A stretch of DNA of 64,000 bases from Panulirus ornatus (lineage: Eukaryota > Arthropoda > Malacostraca > Decapoda > Palinuridae). The DNA is taken from assembly GCF_036320965.1 (NCBI RefSeq), contig NC_092249.1, positions 11,233,447-11,297,446 of the forward strand, read 5' to 3'. The position numbers and the translations under genes are program-made. Each line of letters begins with the position of its first letter. Positions within the stretch are counted from its first letter, which is position 1. This document shows, one piece after another, positions 59,721 to 64,000 of the stretch. Under the pieces are notes generated by a model. That model was not told the origin of the DNA, searched no databases, and saw nothing but the letters and a program-made list of their open reading frames with translations.

Positions 59721-62038
59721 TACTTTGTCGCTGTCTCCCGCGTTTGCGAGGTAGCGCAAGGAAACAGACGAAAGAAATGGCCCAACCCCCCCCCATACAC
59801 ATGTACATACACACGTCCACACACACAAATATACATACCTACACAGCTTTCCATGGTTTACCCCGGACGCTTCACATGCCTTGATTCAATCCACTGACAG
59901 CACGTCAACCCCTGTATACCACATCGCTCCAATTCACTCTATTCCTTGCCCTCCTTTCACCCTCCTGCATGTTCAGGCCCCGATCACTCAAAATCTTTTT
60001 CACTCCATCTTTCCACCTCCAATTTGGTCTCCCACTTCTCCTCGTTCCCTCCACCTCTGACACATATATCCTCTTGGTCAATCTTTCCTCACTCATTCTC
60101 TCCATGTGACCAAACCATTTCAAAACACCCTCTTCTGCTCTCTCAATCACACTCTTTTTATCACCACACATCTCTCTTACCCAATCATTACTTATTCGAT
60201 CAAACCAGCTCACACCACATGTTGTCCTCAAACATCTCTTTTCCAGCACATCCACCCTCATGCGCACACCTTTATCCATAGCCCATGCCTCGCAACCATT
60301 TAACATTGTTGGAACCACTATTCTCTTAAACATACCCGTTTTTGCTTTCCGAGATAATGTCCTCGAATTGCACACATTCTTCAAGGCTCCCAGAATTTTC
60401 GCCCCCTCCCCTACCCTACGAGTCACTTCCGCTTCCATGGTTCCATCCGATGCCAAATCCACTCACAGATATCTAAAACAATTTACTTCCTCCAGTTTTT
60501 CTCCATTCAAACTTACCTCCCAATTGACTTCACCCACAACCCTACTGTACCTAATAACCTTGCTCTTATTCACACTTACTCTCAGCTTTCTTCTTTCACA
60601 CACTTTACCAAACTCAGTCATCAGCTTCTGCAGGTTCTCACATGAATCAGCCACCAGCGCTGTATCATCAGTGAACAACAACTGACTCACTTTCCGAGCT
60701 CTCTCATCCACAACAGACTGCATACTTGCCCCTCTTTCCAAAACTCCTCCATTCACCTCCCTAACAACCCCATCCATGAACAAATTAAACAACCATGGAG
60801 ACATCACACACCCCTGCTGCAAACCTACATTCGATGAAAACCATTCACTTTCCTCTCTTCCTACACGTACACATGCCTTACACCCTCGATAAAAACTTTT
60901 CACTGCTTCTAACAACTTGCCTCCCACACCATATATTCTTAATACCTCCCACAGAGCAACCTCTATCAACTCTATAATATGCCTTCTCCAGATCCATAAA
61001 TGCTACATACAAATCCATTTGCTTTTCTAAGTATTTCTCACATACATTCTTCAAAGCAAACACCTGATCCACACATCCTCTACCACTTCTGAAACCACAA
61101 TGCTCTTCCCCAATCTGATGCTCTGTACATGCCTTCACCCTCTCAATCAATACCCTCCCATATAATTCACCAGGAATACTCAACAAACTTATAGCTTTGT
61201 AATTTAAGCACTCACTTTTATCCCCTTTCCCTTTGTACAATGGCACTATGCAAGCATTCTGCCAATCCTCAGGCACCTCACCATGAGTCATGCATACATT
61301 AAATAACCTTACCAACCAGTCAACAATACAGTCACCCCCTTTCTTCATAAATTCTACTGCAATACCATCCAAACCCACTGCCTTGCTGGCTTTCATCTTC
61401 TGCAAAGCTTTTACTACCTCTTCTCTGTTTACCAAATCATTTTCCCTAACCCTCTCACTTTGCACACCACCTCGACCAAAACAACCTATATCTGCCATTC
61501 TATCATCTCTGCCATTCTATCATCAAACACATTCAACAAACCTTCAAAATACTCACACCATCTCCTCACATCACCATTATTGTTTTCACCTCCCCATTAG
61601 CCCCCTTCACTGAAGTTCCCATTTGTTCCCTTGCCTTATGCACTTTATTTACCTCCTTCCAAAACTTATTTTTATTCTCCCTAAAATTTAATGATACTCT
61701 CTCACCCCAACTCTCATTTTCCCTCTTTTTCACCTCTTGCACCTTTCTTTTGACATCCTGCCTCTTTCTTTCATACATCTCCCTGTCATTTGCATTATTT
61801 CCCTGCAAAAGTTGTCCAAATGCCTCTCTCTTCTCTTTCAATAATAATCTTACTTCTTTGTCCCACCACTCAATACCCTTTCTAATCTGCCCCAATCCCA
61901 CACTTCTCATGCCAGAAGCATCTTTTGCGCAAGCCATCACTGCTTCCCTAAATACATCCCATTCCTCCCCCACTCCCCTTACGTCCTTTGTTCTCACCTT
62001 TATCCATTCTTTATTCAGTTTCTCCTGGTACTTCCTAA
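59703..62038 (-). mobile_element. RTE-A fragment with mixed subfamily marks, cut by a gap
   Basis: - strand: T-run tail, short 3' UTR, C-terminal domain with LSDRG (the form otherwise linked to the long 3' UTR), RT and linker to 62038. Frames 60462-59905 (185 codons), 60969-60463 (168) and 61498-60878 (206) are open. LLFTDDTALVA replaces LLFADDT. A short duplication of TCTGCCATTCTATCATC occurs at about 61490-61522. Confidence 0.85.
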
Positions 62039-62138
62039 NNNNNNNNNNNNNNNNNNNNNNNNNNNNNNNNNNNNNNNNNNNNNNNNNNNNNNNNNNNNNN
62101 NNNNNNNNNNNNNNNNNNNNNNNNNNNNNNNNNNNNNN
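62039..62138. other. Scaffold gap (100 N)
   Basis: 100 N between the linker of one - strand RTE-A and the long 3' UTR of another. Confidence 0.99.
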
Positions 62139-64000
62139 TTGCTACCTTTATTCATTCCCGTTGCCACCCCGCCACACATGAAATGATACCCCCCTCCCCT
62201 GCATGTGCACCAGGTAGTGCTAGGAAAAGACAACAAAGGCCACATTGGTTCACACTCAGTCTCTAGCTGTCATATATAATGCACCAAAAACATAGCTCCC
62301 TTTCCACCTCCAGGCTACACAAAACTTTCCATGGTTTACCCCAGATGCTTCATATGTCCTGGTTCAATCCGATGACAGCACTTCAACCCAGTATACCACA
62401 TCCTTCCAGTTCACTCTATTCCTTGCACGCCTTTCACCCTACTGCATGTTCAGGTCCCGATCACTCAAAATCTTTTTCACTCCATCCTTCCGCCTCCAAT
62501 TTGGTTTCCCACTTCTCTTCGTTCCCTCCACCTCTGACACATATATCCTCTTTGTAAATCTTTCCTCACTCATTCTCTCCATGTGACCAAACCATTTCAA
62601 AACACCCTCTTCTGCACTCTCAACCACACTCTTTTTATTACCACACATCCCTCTTACCCTTTCATTACTTACTTGATCAAACAACCTCATACCACAAATC
62701 GTCCTCAAACATCTCATCTACCCTCCTCTGCACAACCCTATCTATAGCCCACGCCTTGCAACCAAATGACATCATTGGAACCAAAAATCCTTCAAACATA
62801 CCCGTTTTTGCTTTCCAAGATCATGCTGTTGACTTCCACACACTTTTCAACGCTCCCAGAACTTTCGTCCCTTCCCCTACTTTGGCTTTCATGGTTCCAT
62901 CTGATGCCAAACTCACTCCCAGATATCTTAAACACTTCACTTCCTCCAGTTTTTCTCCATTCAAAGTTACCTCCCAACTGACTTGTCCCTCAACCCTACT
63001 GTACCTAATAACCTTGCTCTTATTCGCATTTACTCTCAGCTTTCTTCTTTCACACACTCTACCAAACTCAGTCACCAGCTTCTGCAGTTTCTCACATGAA
63101 TCAGCCACCAGCGATGTATCATCAGCGAATAACACCTGACTTCCCAAGCCCTCTCATCCACAACAGACTGCATACTTACCCCTCTTTCCAAAACTCTTCC
63201 ATTCACCTCCCTAACAACCCCATCCATAAACAAATCAAACAACCATGGAGACATCACGCACCCCTGCCGCAAACCGACATTCACTCAGAACGAATCCCTT
63301 TCCCTTCTTCATACTCATACACATGCCTTACATCCTTGATAAAAACTTTTCACTCCTTTTAACAACTTGCCTCCCACACCATATACTCTTAATACTTTCC
63401 ACAGAGCATCTCTATCAACTCTATCATATGCTTTCTCCAGATCCATAAATACTAATCCATTTGTTTTTCTAAATATTTCTCTCATACATTCTTCAAAGCA
63501 AACACCTGATCCACACATCCTCTACCACTTCTGAAAACACAATTGTGTTCCCCAATCTGATGTTCTGTACATCCCTTCACCCTCTCAATCAATACCCTCC
63601 CATATAATTTCCCAGGAATACTCAACAAACTTATACCTCTGTAATTTGAGCACTCACCTTTATCCCCTTTGCCTTTGTACAATTGCACTTTAAATACATT
63701 CCACCAATCCTCAGGCACTTCACCATGAGCCATACATACATTGAATATCCTCACCAACCAATCAACAACACAGTCACCCCCTTTTTCAATAAATTCCACT
63801 GTAATACCATCCAAACCCGCCGCCTTCCCGGCTTTCATCTTCCACAAAGCTTTCACTACCTCTTCTCTGCTTACCAAATTATTCTCCCTGACCCTCTCAC
63901 TTCGTACACCACCTCAACCAAAACACCCTATATCTGCCACTCTATCATCAAACACATTCAACAAACTTTCAAAATACTCACTACATCTCCTTCTCACATC
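62139..64000 (-). mobile_element. RTE-A fragment, long 3' UTR, runs off the window
   Basis: - strand long 3' UTR, C-terminal domain (LSDRD), RT and the start of the linker at the window end. RT frame 63877-63482 is open for 131 codons ([13 protein letters not shown]). The catalytic box reads VLFADDTSLVADS at about 63120. Several deletions (near 62715, 62880 and 63140) break the frame. Confidence 0.84.

Overview
This is eukaryotic, repeat-saturated DNA. Nearly the whole window is dead or dying retrotransposons with long (TA)n microsatellites, three 100-N scaffold gaps and only a few scraps of host coding sequence. My best guess is an arthropod, probably a decapod crustacean. That rests on the repeat style, an intron-split SF1-like exon, an IkB/Cactus-like ankyrin fragment and the element types present. 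It is an inference, not something the sequence proves. No bacterial-type operons, rRNA, tRNA or CRISPR arrays were seen.

The dominant family, called RTE-A here, is a non-LTR retrotransposon of about 3.3 kb. It has a roughly 125-bp 5' leader starting CCTGGGGATAGGGG, one ORF of about 1,000 codons (APE-type endonuclease, reverse transcriptase, basic C-terminal domain) and a 3' UTR ending in a short stem-loop and an A-rich tail. About two dozen pieces are present. They are mostly on the + strand from 1 to 22 kb and mostly on the - strand from 22.3 kb to the end. Copies at 0.94-4.24 kb and 7.11-10.43 kb are full length but broken. The best-preserved RT frame (19.93-21.68 kb) has a single in-frame stop. 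A more diverged relative, RTE-B, appears at 29.1-30.5, 48.4, 51.7-52.2 and 53.5 kb. Two short elements (19.62-19.88 and 21.93-22.18 kb) look like SINEs built from an RTE-A-like head and an RTE-A-like 3' tail.

Between 34.6 and 48.4 kb lies a Ty3/gypsy-class LTR element whose pol order is protease, integrase, RT, RNase H, as in the Gmr1-like group. Its Gag has a SCAN-like capsid segment. This Gag is split by an RTE-A insertion, which is itself split by a hAT DNA transposon, which carries another RTE-A fragment: four nested layers. Two further RTE-A fragments sit in the same RTE-A layer.

Host-like material is confined to islands. These are a possible exon at 14.1-14.3 kb; an SF1 (branch-point-binding protein) exon at 16.74-16.95 kb flanked by an RTE-A scrap and a ubiquitin scrap, with paired CRE-like motifs upstream; an ankyrin-repeat end at 18.53-18.73 kb; and an unrecognised exon with both splice signals at 52.67-52.91 kb. 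Local rearrangements include a four-copy 666-bp tandem array inside RTE-A (32.2-34.6 kb), a palindrome of about 310 bp (19.28-19.62 kb), a twin-primed inverted insertion (5.6-7.0 kb) and a duplicated 190-bp flank (0.66 and 18.93 kb).
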